A model generated the notes under the pieces. That model saw nothing but the letters and a program-made list of their open reading frames with translations. It ran no database searches and had not been told where the DNA came from. The position numbers and the translations under genes are program-made. This document shows positions 26,888-36,240 of a DNA stretch of 64,000 bases, piece after piece. Every line of letters starts with the position of its first letter. The first letter of the stretch is position 1. Source of the stretch: Chryseobacterium oleae (lineage in GTDB: Bacteria > Bacteroidota > Bacteroidia > Flavobacteriales > Weeksellaceae); assembly GCF_900115055.1 (NCBI RefSeq), contig NZ_FOVD01000006.1:186001-250000 (forward strand). Direction: 5' to 3'.

Positions 26888-29437
26888 ATGAAAAAAATAT
26901 TACTATCGCTGGGGATCATGCTGGGCCTCTTTATGGGGCATGCGCAGGCTCCGGAAAAAATGAGCTATCAGGCTATCATGAGAAACGGAACCGGCCAGCT
27001 GCTGGTCAATCAAAATATCGCTGTCAAAGTAAGTGTGTTACAAGGCTCTCCTGCCGGAACACTCGTTTATTCTGAAAGATTAACCGGACTTACCAACGCG
27101 AACGGACTTATCAGTATGGAAATAGGAACAGGAACGGTGCTTTCCGGAACATTTTCTACCATCAACTGGCCTTCAGGCAGCTATTATCTGAAAACTGAAA
27201 CCGATCCTGCCGGGGGTACAAACTATACCATAGCAGGTACAAGCCAGCTATTAAGCGTGCCTTATGCCCTATATGCCAAATCTGCAGGCGGAACTGGTGG
27301 AAACTTCACCATTCCCTACACCAATACTGTAAACAATGCTTCCACTCTATTCTCCCTCATCAATGACGGGGATGGAACTTCTGTAGAGGGGATCAACAAT
27401 ACAACGACTTCCAGTATTGCCCCGGTACGCGGAATTGTAAACAGTACCACACCAGGAGGATTCTCCAGTGCAGTACGAGGGATCAATAACGGAACCGGCG
27501 GACTCGGTATAGGAGTTTGGGGAAGCCAGGCCGGAAGCGGATGGGGTGTTTATGGAGTTACGGCAACCGGGCTTGGTGTTTACGGAAATTCATCAGCTTC
27601 AGGAACCGGAGTTTACGCCAACAGCAATACCGGAACAGGTCTTACGGCTACCAGTAACAATGGAATTGCAGCCAGTATGTCTATTTTCAACAATGCCAAT
27701 AACAATAACGTCCTAAATGCCAATACACTTGGAAACGGAACAGTCATCAACGTTTCCTCATCAGGAAATGGTGCCGGGGTTTTCAGTTCAACAGGAAGCG
27801 GATTCGCAGTACATGGTATTACGAGTGCACAGACTTCAGCAGGTATTATCGGGGACAATAACGGAGCCGGCGAAGCAGTAGTAGGAAGAACAACCAGTGA
27901 TATTGCCGGAGCCGTAGTGGGAAGAAATGATGGCGGAGGTTATGGGGTAAGAGGTTTTGTTGCCACCAATACAACCGGAACGGCTGTTGGGGTTTTAGGA
28001 CAGGTAGGATTAAACAACAGTAAAGGGCGTGCAGGACGTTTTGAAAATTTAAATGCGGCCAATGAACTCAACAACGTATTTGAAGTGGAAACCAACGGTA
28101 ACGGAAATATTCCGGATAATACCCAGGGGAATGCCGCTTCTTTCTTAGTTGACAATACCAACAGTGTTGGGGCAGCCGTAAGAGGTGAAGTGAACACCAT
28201 TTTTGGAAACTTCGGGGCCGCAGCGGTTTTTGGGGTTTCTTCAGGAACAGGAGGCCGTGCAGGATTATTCTACGCATCAAATCCTTCCGGAAACGGAGCC
28301 GCATTAATTTCTTTAACTGATGGGAACGGAAATGCCATTACAGCCAATGCCGGTAAAGACGGAAACGGTGTTGAAACCAATATAGACGGCGCAGGAAATG
28401 CGCTGTATGCATGGGTCCCTACTTTTGCAACGGGCCGAGCCGGAAAGTTCAATATATTCAATGATACGAATACAAGTGATGTAATAACAGTAACCACTGT
28501 GGGTAACGGTACTGCCGGAAACTTTAAGGTGGACCGCGTAACAGGTACCTCTCCAGCTGTAAAAGGAGAAGTAAATTCACAATTTGCCAATTTCGGAACT
28601 GCCGGGATCTACGGGATTTCTTCAGGAACCGGTGGTTTTGCCGGATTATTCCACGCCAGCAACCCTGCAGGAAACGGACCAGCATTAATAGCTATAGCAG
28701 AAGGTAACGGTAACGGAATCACAGCCAACGCCGCCAATACAGGGGACGGTGTAGAAGCTACGGTGGATGGAACAGGATCTGCAATTTATGGTTGGGTTCC
28801 CAATTTCGGGACTGGTAGAGCGGGACGTTTCACAAACTTCAATACGGCCAATACACAAACTGTTCTGGATGTTCGTAATGACGGAACAGGATCCGCTGCT
28901 GTAATAGATCACAGAGGTGCTTCCGGAAATATTCTGGTCATGAGAAATGTAGGAACTAATGTAGCCAGAATCAATAAGTCAGGAATGGGATTCTTCAACG
29001 GAGGAACCCAAAACAGTGGGGCTGACGTTGCGGAAGCATTTGATGTGGAAGGTCTTACTTCAGACTATGAGCCGGGAGATATTTTAATCATCTCAACAGA
29101 TTCTGACCGTACGGTGGAGAAATCATCAAAACCCTACTCTACGCTTGTTGCCGGAGTTTATGCAACAAAACCCGGCGTTCTCCTAACAGAAGAAAATATC
29201 GATTCTGAATTAATCGGAAAAGTTCCGATGGGCGTTATTGGAGTCATTCCTACAAAAGTATGTCTGGAAGGCGGAAAAATTAAAAGAGGAGATCTTCTGG
29301 TGACCTCTTCCCTATCCGGAACCGCCATGAAAGCCAATCCTAAAAAGGTTAAAATCGGACAGGTGATCGGAAAAGCGCTTCAGGATTATGATCAAAATTC
29401 GGTTGGTAAAATTAAAGTACTGGTAAACATTAAATAA
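26888..29437 (+). CDS. Large secreted repeat protein with tail-fibre-like modules
   Basis: 849 residues. Signal peptide, then an immunoglobulin/transthyretin-like N-terminal domain (MSYQAIMRNGTGQLLVNQNI) with VPYALYAKSA, as in many Bacteroidota surface proteins. The middle is Gly/Asn/Thr-rich beta-repeat sequence. Two copies of a 127-residue unit are clear (28181 and 28562 onward: GEVNxxFxNFG, GISSGTGGxAGLF). The C-terminal region (GADVAEAFDVEG, YEPGDILIISTDS, LVAGVYATKPGVLL, GKVPMGVIGVIP) resembles the peptidase G2/intramolecular-chaperone domain that trims trimeric tail fibres. That last point is inferred. No T9SS tail is seen. Confidence 0.75.
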   Translation: MKKILLSLGIMLGLFMGHAQAPEKMSYQAIMRNGTGQLLVNQNIAVKVSVLQGSPAGTLVYSERLTGLTNANGLISMEIGTGTVLSGTFSTINWPSGSYYLKTETDPAGGTNYTIAGTSQLLSVPYALYAKSAGGTGGNFTIPYTNTVNNASTLFSLINDGDGTSVEGINNTTTSSIAPVRGIVNSTTPGGFSSAVRGINNGTGGLGIGVWGSQAGSGWGVYGVTATGLGVYGNSSASGTGVYANSNTGTGLTATSNNGIAASMSIFNNANNNNVLNANTLGNGTVINVSSSGNGAGVFSSTGSGFAVHGITSAQTSAGIIGDNNGAGEAVVGRTTSDIAGAVVGRNDGGGYGVRGFVATNTTGTAVGVLGQVGLNNSKGRAGRFENLNAANELNNVFEVETNGNGNIPDNTQGNAASFLVDNTNSVGAAVRGEVNTIFGNFGAAAVFGVSSGTGGRAGLFYASNPSGNGAALISLTDGNGNAITANAGKDGNGVETNIDGAGNALYAWVPTFATGRAGKFNIFNDTNTSDVITVTTVGNGTAGNFKVDRVTGTSPAVKGEVNSQFANFGTAGIYGISSGTGGFAGLFHASNPAGNGPALIAIAEGNGNGITANAANTGDGVEATVDGTGSAIYGWVPNFGTGRAGRFTNFNTANTQTVLDVRNDGTGSAAVIDHRGASGNILVMRNVGTNVARINKSGMGFFNGGTQNSGADVAEAFDVEGLTSDYEPGDILIISTDSDRTVEKSSKPYSTLVAGVYATKPGVLLTEENIDSELIGKVPMGVIGVIPTKVCLEGGKIKRGDLLVTSSLSGTAMKANPKKVKIGQVIGKALQDYDQNSVGKIKVLVNIK

Positions 29438-29443
29438 AATATC

Positions 29444-29857
29444 ATGAAATCACTATATATCATTGCATTTGTAGCATTAAGCGTAAGTGTTTATGCTCAG
29501 GAAAATAAGAAAGCTGCCGAACCTGAAGATCAGGCACAAGTCGTGAAACAACTCAGGGATCAGGAAGCTCAAGTAGCCAAAGCGGCTCAGGAAAATGCTC
29601 CCAAAAAGCAGGCTGTAACGATTCTGGCTTCGGAACAGGGACTGGAAGTGAAGAATCAGGAGACAAAAGCTCAGGCAGCTCCATCCAATAATACAGGAAA
29701 GTTGCTGCCCAATACAGCAAGTCTCGCTGAAATTAAAGCTTCAATCCCCAACAGACAGGCATCTCATCCGATTTCTAATAACACAAATAAAAGCGTACAG
29801 GGCTTACCCAATACCGCAACTTTGGAAGAAATAAAAAAAACAATCCCAAAAAACTGA
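29444..29857 (+). CDS. Small secreted protein with duplicated LPNTA motif
   Basis: 137 residues. A signal peptide (YIIAFVALSVSVYA) is followed by Gln/Ala/Glu-rich sequence and a twice-repeated C-terminal motif (LPNTASLAEIKASIP and LPNTATLEEIKKTIP) separated by ~35 residues. No domain recognised. Six bases after the repeat-protein gene and before a strong terminator, so it is the last member of the three-gene secreted-protein operon. Confidence 0.7.
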   Translation: MKSLYIIAFVALSVSVYAQENKKAAEPEDQAQVVKQLRDQEAQVAKAAQENAPKKQAVTILASEQGLEVKNQETKAQAAPSNNTGKLLPNTASLAEIKASIPNRQASHPISNNTNKSVQGLPNTATLEEIKKTIPKN

Positions 29858-29876
29858 TAACCAAAATCGATTTCAA

Positions 29877-29909
29877 AAAGAAAGTCCGCCTAGTGCGGAC
29901 TTTTTATAT
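29877..29909 (+). terminator. Intrinsic terminator of the secreted-protein operon
   Basis: AAAGTCCGC and GCGGACTTT form a 9-base-pair stem with a five-base loop, with T on one side and A on the other. It can serve both the rightward operon and the convergent META-domain gene. Confidence 0.85.
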
Positions 29910-29940
29910 TTTTAAACTTAACTGGGCTAAGACTATACTT

Positions 29941-30375
29941 TTAGTCCCAATCAGCAGCTACAAATTTCATTGTATTTCCACGGTCATCCGATAAGGTAAG
30001 AAAATGTCCTTCTACGGAATATCGGGTCATTTTATCAAACTTTTGGGTAAAAGCTGTTTCCAGATTCATATTCTGGCAGGCTTTCATGGTACTTCCCACT
30101 CCTGAAATCTTCACTTTTCCTTCACTTTTAAATTCGGAAGTAAAGAACATTCCGTTGCAACCCATATGGGCACTGCCTTTTATTTTCCCTTTCTCCATGG
30201 CACCTGTAAGATTGATTTCAGCCTTATTTTTAATCAGTTCTTCCTTGGAAAATTTATCGAAGGAAACGAGCATCCATTGTCTTTGAAGGCTGTGATTTTT
30301 TTCAGGTACAGCAGAGCAGCCCGCAATGGCTCCGAGAAGTAAAACTGCAAAAAATGATAGGAGTATTTTTTTCAT
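29941..30375 (-). CDS. META-domain lipoprotein (HslJ-like)
   Basis: 144 residues. Lipoprotein signal with lipobox GAIAGC, then a META/HslJ-type domain: RQWMLVSFDKF, GSAHMGCNGMFFTSEF, ISGVGSTMKACQNM and HFLTLSDDRGNTMKFV. META proteins are envelope-stress or motility-associated in other bacteria; the biochemical role is unclear. It is divergent from the S46 peptidase gene with about 85 bases between them for both promoters. Confidence 0.88.
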   Translation of the reverse strand: MKKILLSFFAVLLLGAIAGCSAVPEKNHSLQRQWMLVSFDKFSKEELIKNKAEINLTGAMEKGKIKGSAHMGCNGMFFTSEFKSEGKVKISGVGSTMKACQNMNLETAFTQKFDKMTRYSVEGHFLTLSDDRGNTMKFVAADWD

Positions 30376-30461
30376 GCGTATTATCCTTCCATTTTCATAC
30401 CATTCCGGGACAGAATATCGTAAAAATTAGTAAATTAGCGACACAAAAATTATTTTATAAA

Positions 30462-32672
30462 ATGAAAAGACTATTTCTACTGTTCACTTTCTTATTGGGC
30501 TTTGCTCAGATGAGGGCGGATGAGGGGATGTGGCTGTTAATGCTCATCAAAAGACTTAACGGGGTCGATATGCAAAAAGAAGGATTGCATTTGACACCTG
30601 AAGAAATTTATTCGGTAAACAATTCAAGCTTAAAAGATGCTATCGTGAGCTTCGGAGGGTTCTGTACCGGGGAAATTGTTTCTGACAAAGGACTTATTTT
30701 CACCAACCACCACTGTGGTTACGGTGCTGTAGCTGCTGCTTCTACTCCTGAAAAAGATTACCTGAAAAACGGATTCTGGGCAATGAAGCAAAAGGATGAA
30801 TTTAATGCAAAAGATCTTTATGTAAGATTCTTAGTAAGAATGGATGATGCTACGCAGAGAATCAATTCTAAGCTAAATAACAATATGACCGGGGCAGAGA
30901 GAAAAGCAGTTATTGATGCTGAAACAAAGGCAATCCAGACTGAAAACTCTGAAAACGGAAAATACACAGTAGTCGTAAGAGATTTCTTCAACGGAAATGA
31001 ATTCTACTATTTCGTTTACCAGGATTACAAAGACATCAGACTGGTAGGTGCACCACCATCATCATTAGGAAAATTCGGAGGTGATACAGATAACTGGGAA
31101 TGGCCAAGACATACAGCTGACTTCACGGTATTCAGAGTATATGGAGATGCAGCAGGAAACCCTGCAGAATTTGCTCCAAGCAACGTTCCATTGAAGCCTA
31201 AGCACTTCCTTCCGGTTTCTCTAAAAGGAATCAAGCCTGGAGATTTTTCTATGATCCTTGGATACCCTGGAAGAACCAACCGTTACCTGACTTCTTATGG
31301 AATTCAGCAGATGGTTAACAAAGACTATCCGGCCTGGGTAGAAGCTTCCAAACTTGCGATGGACGTTATGAAAAAGTATATGGACAAAGATAAAGCGACT
31401 CAGCTTAACTATGCGTCTCAATATGCTTCTGTAGCTAACTACTGGAAAAACAGACAGGGAACTATCGATGCCGTAGAGAAAAACGGAACGATCTCTGACA
31501 AACAAAAAATTGAGGATACTTACAGAAAATGGTCTGTAATGCCAGGGAATACGGCTTATGACGGTATCTTAGAAGATATTGAAGCGTATTACAAGCAGGT
31601 TTCTGAGAGAAATGTTGAAAGAAACTATGCTTCACAATTCTCAAGAAACGCAAAATATATTACGCTTGCCCTACAGGTAGGATCTACGCTCAAAGCTTAT
31701 GCAGCTCAGGATATGCAGGGAAGACTTGCGATGAAAGCTAAGACTGAAGCAGCACTTAAAGGAGCTTACGAAAACTTCAATCCATCTCTGGAAGGAGAAA
31801 TGCTTGCTTCTATGGCAAATCTTTACCAAACGAGAGTAAAGAACCAGGAAGTGGCATCTGCAACTATTTTAGGATTAGATGCTAAAACACTTTCTAACGT
31901 AGCGTATTCTTCAATCTTCGCGAACAAGACTTCTGCTACGAACTTCTTGTTGAATCCTGATGCATTGAAACTTGATGCTGATCCACTTTGGAAAATTGCC
32001 AACGGAATCGTTGCTGACCAAAAAATGAGCACTGAGAAGTATGCTAAAGTGGATGACAACTTCAACAAAAACAACCGTCTTTTCTTAGCTGGACTAATGA
32101 AAGCTATGCCTGAGAAGAAATTCTACCCGGATGCTAACTCTACAATGAGATTAACATACGGAACGGTAGATAAACTTCCGGTAAGACAAGACAGAAACTA
32201 CTTCGGTGTTACTGATAACTATTATACTGATATGACTGGTCTTGTTGGAAAATACAAGAAAGGTGATGAAGAATTCGACCTTCCACAAAGAGTGATCGAT
32301 CTTTATAACCTTAAAGATTTCGGACAGTATGCGGATGCTGCAGGATATATGCCTGTGAACTTCCTTTCGAATAATGACATCACTGGAGGTAACTCTGGTT
32401 CTCCGGTAATTGACGGAGACGGAAACCTTATCGGTATTGCATTCGATGGAAACAGCGAAGCGTTAAGTGGTGATATTGTATTTGAACAGGAGTGGCAGAA
32501 AACGATCAACGTAGATGTACGTTTCGTTCTTTGGACTATCGACAAATATGCCGGCGCAAGAAGATTGGTTGACGAATTAAAGCTTGTAAGAGGAGAAAAC
32601 ACTCCTGCTGATACAAAGACTAAAAATTCCGGGACTACTCAAATGCCAAAGAAAACAAAAACCAAAAAATAA
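30462..32672 (+). CDS. S46 family dipeptidyl-peptidase (DPP7-like)
   Basis: Periplasmic serine exopeptidase that removes dipeptides from peptide N termini. 736 residues from the ATG at 30462, which gives a signal peptide; an ATG at 30354 would run through the upstream promoter region. Catalytic triad: His84 in TNHHCGYGA, Asp in the GGDTDNWEWPRHTADF block region and Ser645 in GGNSGSP. The residue 18 after the catalytic Ser is Gly (FDGNSEAL). In this family Gly at that S1 position fits DPP7 (hydrophobic P1) and Arg fits DPP11 (acidic P1). Substrate class is therefore inferred as DPP7. Confidence 0.9.
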   Translation: MKRLFLLFTFLLGFAQMRADEGMWLLMLIKRLNGVDMQKEGLHLTPEEIYSVNNSSLKDAIVSFGGFCTGEIVSDKGLIFTNHHCGYGAVAAASTPEKDYLKNGFWAMKQKDEFNAKDLYVRFLVRMDDATQRINSKLNNNMTGAERKAVIDAETKAIQTENSENGKYTVVVRDFFNGNEFYYFVYQDYKDIRLVGAPPSSLGKFGGDTDNWEWPRHTADFTVFRVYGDAAGNPAEFAPSNVPLKPKHFLPVSLKGIKPGDFSMILGYPGRTNRYLTSYGIQQMVNKDYPAWVEASKLAMDVMKKYMDKDKATQLNYASQYASVANYWKNRQGTIDAVEKNGTISDKQKIEDTYRKWSVMPGNTAYDGILEDIEAYYKQVSERNVERNYASQFSRNAKYITLALQVGSTLKAYAAQDMQGRLAMKAKTEAALKGAYENFNPSLEGEMLASMANLYQTRVKNQEVASATILGLDAKTLSNVAYSSIFANKTSATNFLLNPDALKLDADPLWKIANGIVADQKMSTEKYAKVDDNFNKNNRLFLAGLMKAMPEKKFYPDANSTMRLTYGTVDKLPVRQDRNYFGVTDNYYTDMTGLVGKYKKGDEEFDLPQRVIDLYNLKDFGQYADAAGYMPVNFLSNNDITGGNSGSPVIDGDGNLIGIAFDGNSEALSGDIVFEQEWQKTINVDVRFVLWTIDKYAGARRLVDELKLVRGENTPADTKTKNSGTTQMPKKTKTKK

Positions 32673-32689
32673 TCTTTTTTGATTTAGAT

Positions 32690-32722
32690 ATAAAACCGTG
32701 GATGTATGTTCACGGTTTTTTT
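32690..32722 (+). terminator. Intrinsic terminator after the S46 peptidase gene
   Basis: AAACCGTG and CACGGTTT form a stem with a ten-base loop, followed by a T run, just past the peptidase stop. Confidence 0.8.
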
Positions 32723-32747
32723 ATTTTTGAACTATAAATATTCCCCT

Positions 32748-33218
32748 ATGAAACCTACAGAATTTAAAGCAGTTATACAGCAAAATGGTGAAATAAACGC
32801 CGCTTTTGTGGAGTTTCCGTTTTCTACGGAGGAACTGTTCAGCAAAAAAGGACAGGTGCGAATTAAAGCAACATTCGACAGTAAAGTAGAATACCGCGGA
32901 AGCCTTGTTAAAATGAATTCCGACTGTCATATTTTAGGACTTACACAGGAAGTACGAAAGCAGCTTGGGAAAAGTTTCGGAGATGAGGTTTCTGTTTCCT
33001 TAATTGAAGATAAGGAGGAAAGAACAGTGGAAATCGCGGATGATATTGCTTCTGTTTTTAATGAAAATCCTGACGCGAAAGCCCTGTTTGACAAGATGAG
33101 CTATACCCACCGGAAAGAATACGTCCGCTGGATTGAAGAAGCTAAAAAACAGGAAACCAGGGAGAACAGGAAAATTAAAATGATAGAAATGATTTTGAAT
33201 GGAAAAAAGGGAATTTAA
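32748..33218 (+). CDS. DUF1905 / YdeI-OmpD-associated family protein
   Basis: 156 residues from the ATG at 32748; the in-frame ATG at 32706 lies inside terminator/leader sequence. The DUF1905 part (VEFPFSTEELFSKKGQVRIKA, YRGSLVKMNSDCHILG) is followed by a YdeI/OmpD-associated helical tail (LFDKMSYTHRKEYVRWIEEA). Cytosolic; biochemical role not known for the family. Confidence 0.85.
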   Translation: MKPTEFKAVIQQNGEINAAFVEFPFSTEELFSKKGQVRIKATFDSKVEYRGSLVKMNSDCHILGLTQEVRKQLGKSFGDEVSVSLIEDKEERTVEIADDIASVFNENPDAKALFDKMSYTHRKEYVRWIEEAKKQETRENRKIKMIEMILNGKKGI

Positions 33219-33247
33219 GAATACTGATTTCTAAAATCCCTTTTTCA
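33203..33247. terminator. Possible bidirectional terminator
   Basis: AAAAAAGGGA and TCCCTTTTT flank about 25 bases between the convergent DUF1905 and tail-like protein genes. The stem is AT-rich with a large loop, so this is a modest call. Confidence 0.45.
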
Positions 33248-33267
33248 ATATGATTGAATAAGTGTTT

Positions 33268-34089
33268 TTACTGTATCGGCACGGCAGAAATAATATTTTC
33301 ACCCCAGTTAGAGCCTCCCAACCTATCTAAATAAACTGCAGGATTCGGATTTCCCACAACTTCGGAGTTTCCTACAATCAGCCAGTAGGTTTTAGCTGCT
33401 GAGGACTGGTTATTAACAATTAATTGCCCATTTGCAATATTATATTTTAAAGCTCCGGCGGTAACAGATCCCTGTAGCATCCCACTTACCTTATCGGCTG
33501 TACCTATAACATCCGGGCTCTTACCTGCAAAAAGCTGACTATCAGAAAAGGTTGATCGAAACCAAATATAATCATCTCCATCCAGAACAGAATTTGGATT
33601 GTTTACAGACAAAATATTAACCGTAACAAGCCATTTTCCCGGCGGAAGTACAATATTTGATCCTGTCTGATAATAACTAAAATCAAGTTTAAACGGCAGG
33701 TTGTAGCCATTCCCCATTGTTCCCACCACCAGCTCCAGACTCTGTCTTTTCCAAGATCCTACCCCATTATCGTCTGAGGTAAGAACCTTGCCTTTACTCT
33801 GCAGACCATCGGTAATTTTAATTCCGGCAACCGGAACAGATGGTGTTCCCTGTGTCAAAATATCCAGTTTTACAGACGGAGAAATCGTTCCTATCCCCAC
33901 GTTTCCGGTTTTGCTCACTATAAAATCATCATTAACCTGAGCGGCTGAAGGAATTCCGGAATTAGAATTGTTTTTACCACCGTCTACGTGAAAAGTTCCT
34001 TGTGGATTAGGCGTATTTATCCCTACTTGTGCGAATGTTATTGTACTGATAAAAAAGAAAGGTGCACCAAAGTGTTTAAAAAATGTCAT
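33268..34089 (-). CDS. Secreted protein with VGIGT-type tail-fibre-like N terminus
   Basis: 273 residues. Signal peptide (FFFISTITFA), then VGINTPNPQGTFHVDG and NVGIGTISPSVKLDI, motifs common in Bacteroidota surface proteins and phage tail fibres. The C-terminal ~150 residues form a beta-rich domain (LPPGKWLVTVNIL, KTYWLIVGNSEV) of the C1q/TNF-like style seen at fibre tips; this is an inference. No sorting tail. Function unknown. Confidence 0.75.
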   Translation of the reverse strand: MTFFKHFGAPFFFISTITFAQVGINTPNPQGTFHVDGGKNNSNSGIPSAAQVNDDFIVSKTGNVGIGTISPSVKLDILTQGTPSVPVAGIKITDGLQSKGKVLTSDDNGVGSWKRQSLELVVGTMGNGYNLPFKLDFSYYQTGSNIVLPPGKWLVTVNILSVNNPNSVLDGDDYIWFRSTFSDSQLFAGKSPDVIGTADKVSGMLQGSVTAGALKYNIANGQLIVNNQSSAAKTYWLIVGNSEVVGNPNPAVYLDRLGGSNWGENIISAVPIQ

Positions 34090-34176
34090 GTGTGTCTTTT
34101 ATTTTGTTAATTAAAATGATCTTTTAAAATCGGGACAAAAATAGACTGACATTTAAAAGTACACAATGAACAAATG

Positions 34177-34752
34177 TTAATAAATTTGCCTCCTGATTCT
34201 GCTCAGTGCCTGTGGAGTTATTCCCAGATAAGATGCAATATATTTCTGAGGAATCTCCTGAATCAGAAGAGGATTTTCTTTAAATAAATTCTGATATCTT
34301 TCTGTAGCAGAGAACTTTAGAAAAGAATACAATCTTTGGGATCTTTCAAGAAAAAGTTTCTCATGAGCGATTCTTCCAATGCGGTCTGCGCTACCCGTTT
34401 TTTTATAGATATCCTGCAGATCATCATAAGTAAATCTATACAAAACGATGTCTGACAAGGCTTCTATACCATAAAGCGAAGGTGTTCTGGTTAAGAATGA
34501 TTCATCGGCAGAGAAAAATTTTTTCTCAAACATAAAATCGTAGGTGATGTCATTGTCTTTATCTTCTTCGGTGGGTATAAAAAACCTCAGCATACCTTTG
34601 GATAAAAAAGAGAGCATATTTTCCTGTTCTCCCGGCTCGAGGAGAATATCCTTTTTCTTAAACCTTTTTTCAACCATTTTAGAAGCTATAATGTCCCAAT
34701 CGGCTTCTGTAATTTCGAAATTGGCTTTTAAGTATTCATATGCTTCTTCCAT
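34177..34752 (-). CDS. Crp/Fnr family transcriptional regulator
   Basis: 191 residues: a cyclic-nucleotide-binding-like beta roll (KKDILLEPGEQENMLSFLSKG) and a C-terminal helix-turn-helix (IPQKYIASYLGITPQALSRI). It lacks Cys for an Fe-S cluster, so it is not FNR-like. Ligand unknown. It stands alone and its targets cannot be read from context. Confidence 0.9.
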   Translation of the reverse strand: MEEAYEYLKANFEITEADWDIIASKMVEKRFKKKDILLEPGEQENMLSFLSKGMLRFFIPTEEDKDNDITYDFMFEKKFFSADESFLTRTPSLYGIEALSDIVLYRFTYDDLQDIYKKTGSADRIGRIAHEKLFLERSQRLYSFLKFSATERYQNLFKENPLLIQEIPQKYIASYLGITPQALSRIRRQIY

Positions 34753-35006
34753 AAATTTTTGTGTTATATAAAACTAAAAAAATTAATCAATTCCGTGCCA
34801 ATTATTTATGTTTCAATAAGAACCATCATTTTTACAGTAAAATAATTATACTCAAAGGACATTTGCTATTCCACCCTCGTCATCCTGAAAGAATAAGAAC
34901 AAACGTATAACGACTGCTAACACGCAATTTAACATAATAAAATTCACTAATCAGTGATAGATTTTTTTTCTATATTTACCGCTCAATTATAAAAATTATA
35001 TTTATC

Positions 35007-35189
35007 ATGAAAAATTTAAAAAAGCTAACCAGAAATGAATTAAGTAAAGTTTCTGGAGGAGAAGGATGTGTTAACATTTATCACGAAACAAGCTGTGGTG
35101 TACAAGCTGTAACATGTCAAACTGGTTGGTCTGGTCCAAGAATGATGGAATGGGCATATGCACTTGAGGCAGCTAACTGTAATAAATAA
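35007..35189 (+). CDS. Double-glycine leader peptide (bacteriocin-like precursor)
   Basis: 60 residues. The leader MKNLKKLTRNELSKVSGG ends with GG, the cleavage signature of peptidase-containing (C39) ABC exporters. The mature part is about 42 residues, starts EGC, and has four Cys that could make two disulfides, plus aromatic and Gly residues. Such peptides are widespread in Chryseobacterium and their activity is mostly untested. A GLPGLI protein gene follows 69 bases downstream. No C39 exporter or modifying enzyme is in the window. It has its own AT-rich leader with a TATATTTAC box near 34971. Confidence 0.85.
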   Translation: MKNLKKLTRNELSKVSGGEGCVNIYHETSCGVQAVTCQTGWSGPRMMEWAYALEAANCNK

Positions 35190-35258
35190 TTTACTAAAAA
35201 ACATTGATCGCACTTGTATGTAAATTTTACTACAAGTGCGATTCTTATAAAAGAATAT

Positions 35259-36107
35259 ATGAACGGGTATAAAAAAATTTTAATATTCTTAACATTCTTT
35301 GCATCTCTTTTATTTTATGCTCAAGAAAATAAAAAAGATACACTCATTGCTGACTTTACCTATTTATTAAAAGCAAAAATAAATAAATCAACACCTGATT
35401 ATATACATGAGGAATTTTTTTCGCTACAAGTTCTAAACAACAAAGCTTTTTTTATCAGTGAAAAGGCCTTAAAGTTTGATTCTATATTTCAAAGCGAGTT
35501 TCAAAAAGCTACTATAGGCGGTTCTACAAGCACCAGTTTTAAAGGAAAATCTTTTCCAAAAACAAAATTCCCATATACAATAATCCAGTCCAATCAGAAT
35601 AATCAGTATTTTGAAAGGGTTGGAATGACCTTACTTTCTTATAAGGAGCCGACCATCAACACTTGGAAACTTATTGATGAATTAAAAATAATCAATACAA
35701 TTAGCTGTAAAAAAGCTGAAATTACTTACAAAGGAAGAAACTGGATTGCATGGTATTCTACGGATATTCCTATTCCTTATGGCCCTTATAAATTTAGCGG
35801 ACTACCAGGATTAATCATTAAAATAGCGGATGATAAAGGAGAATATGATTTTGAACTTGTAAAATCAGTACCAAGGAGTAATTTAAATGGTAAAATTTGC
35901 AGAGTCAGTACACTTAGATACGAAAATGCTAAAGAAACTACTATAGCCCGTTTACAAGAAACAAAAAAGAATTCCATTAATAATCTGACAGGCACACTTG
36001 CCAATATGGAAACAACCATAGCCCCGGAATCCAGGGAAACCGTGAGAAACATACAAAAAAGACAACAACAAAATATGATTGATGAAAATTCTATAGAAAT
36101 AGATTAG
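35259..36107 (+). CDS. GLPGLI family protein
   Basis: 282 residues from the ATG at 35259, which gives a signal peptide (ILIFLTFFASLLFYA). The upstream in-frame ATG at 35214 adds a stretch unlike protein. The family-naming motif appears as FSGLPGLIIKIAD. The domain is periplasmic and beta-rich, of unknown function. In Bacteroidota it often sits beside GG-leader peptides, as here. Confidence 0.9.
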   Translation: MNGYKKILIFLTFFASLLFYAQENKKDTLIADFTYLLKAKINKSTPDYIHEEFFSLQVLNNKAFFISEKALKFDSIFQSEFQKATIGGSTSTSFKGKSFPKTKFPYTIIQSNQNNQYFERVGMTLLSYKEPTINTWKLIDELKIINTISCKKAEITYKGRNWIAWYSTDIPIPYGPYKFSGLPGLIIKIADDKGEYDFELVKSVPRSNLNGKICRVSTLRYENAKETTIARLQETKKNSINNLTGTLANMETTIAPESRETVRNIQKRQQQNMIDENSIEID

Positions 36108-36169
36108 TCTTTCATCATCTGAATTTCTTAGCTACTTGTAAAGGCTGTGTTTAGCGAGCCGATGCCAAT

Positions 36170-36209
36170 AAAAAAGAGCCCAGGATTTCCTGAACTCTTT
36201 GGTTTATTT
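36170..36209 (-). terminator. Terminator of beta-helix gene 1 (identical copy at 38372-38411)
   Basis: On the minus strand AAAGAGTTCAGGA pairs along 13 bases with TCCTGGGCTCTTT (two G-U pairs) and is followed by T. The same 40 bases recur after the neighbouring paralogous gene. Confidence 0.85.
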
Positions 36210-36240
36210 TGAATGAATTGGTTTAATAACTATTTACTTT

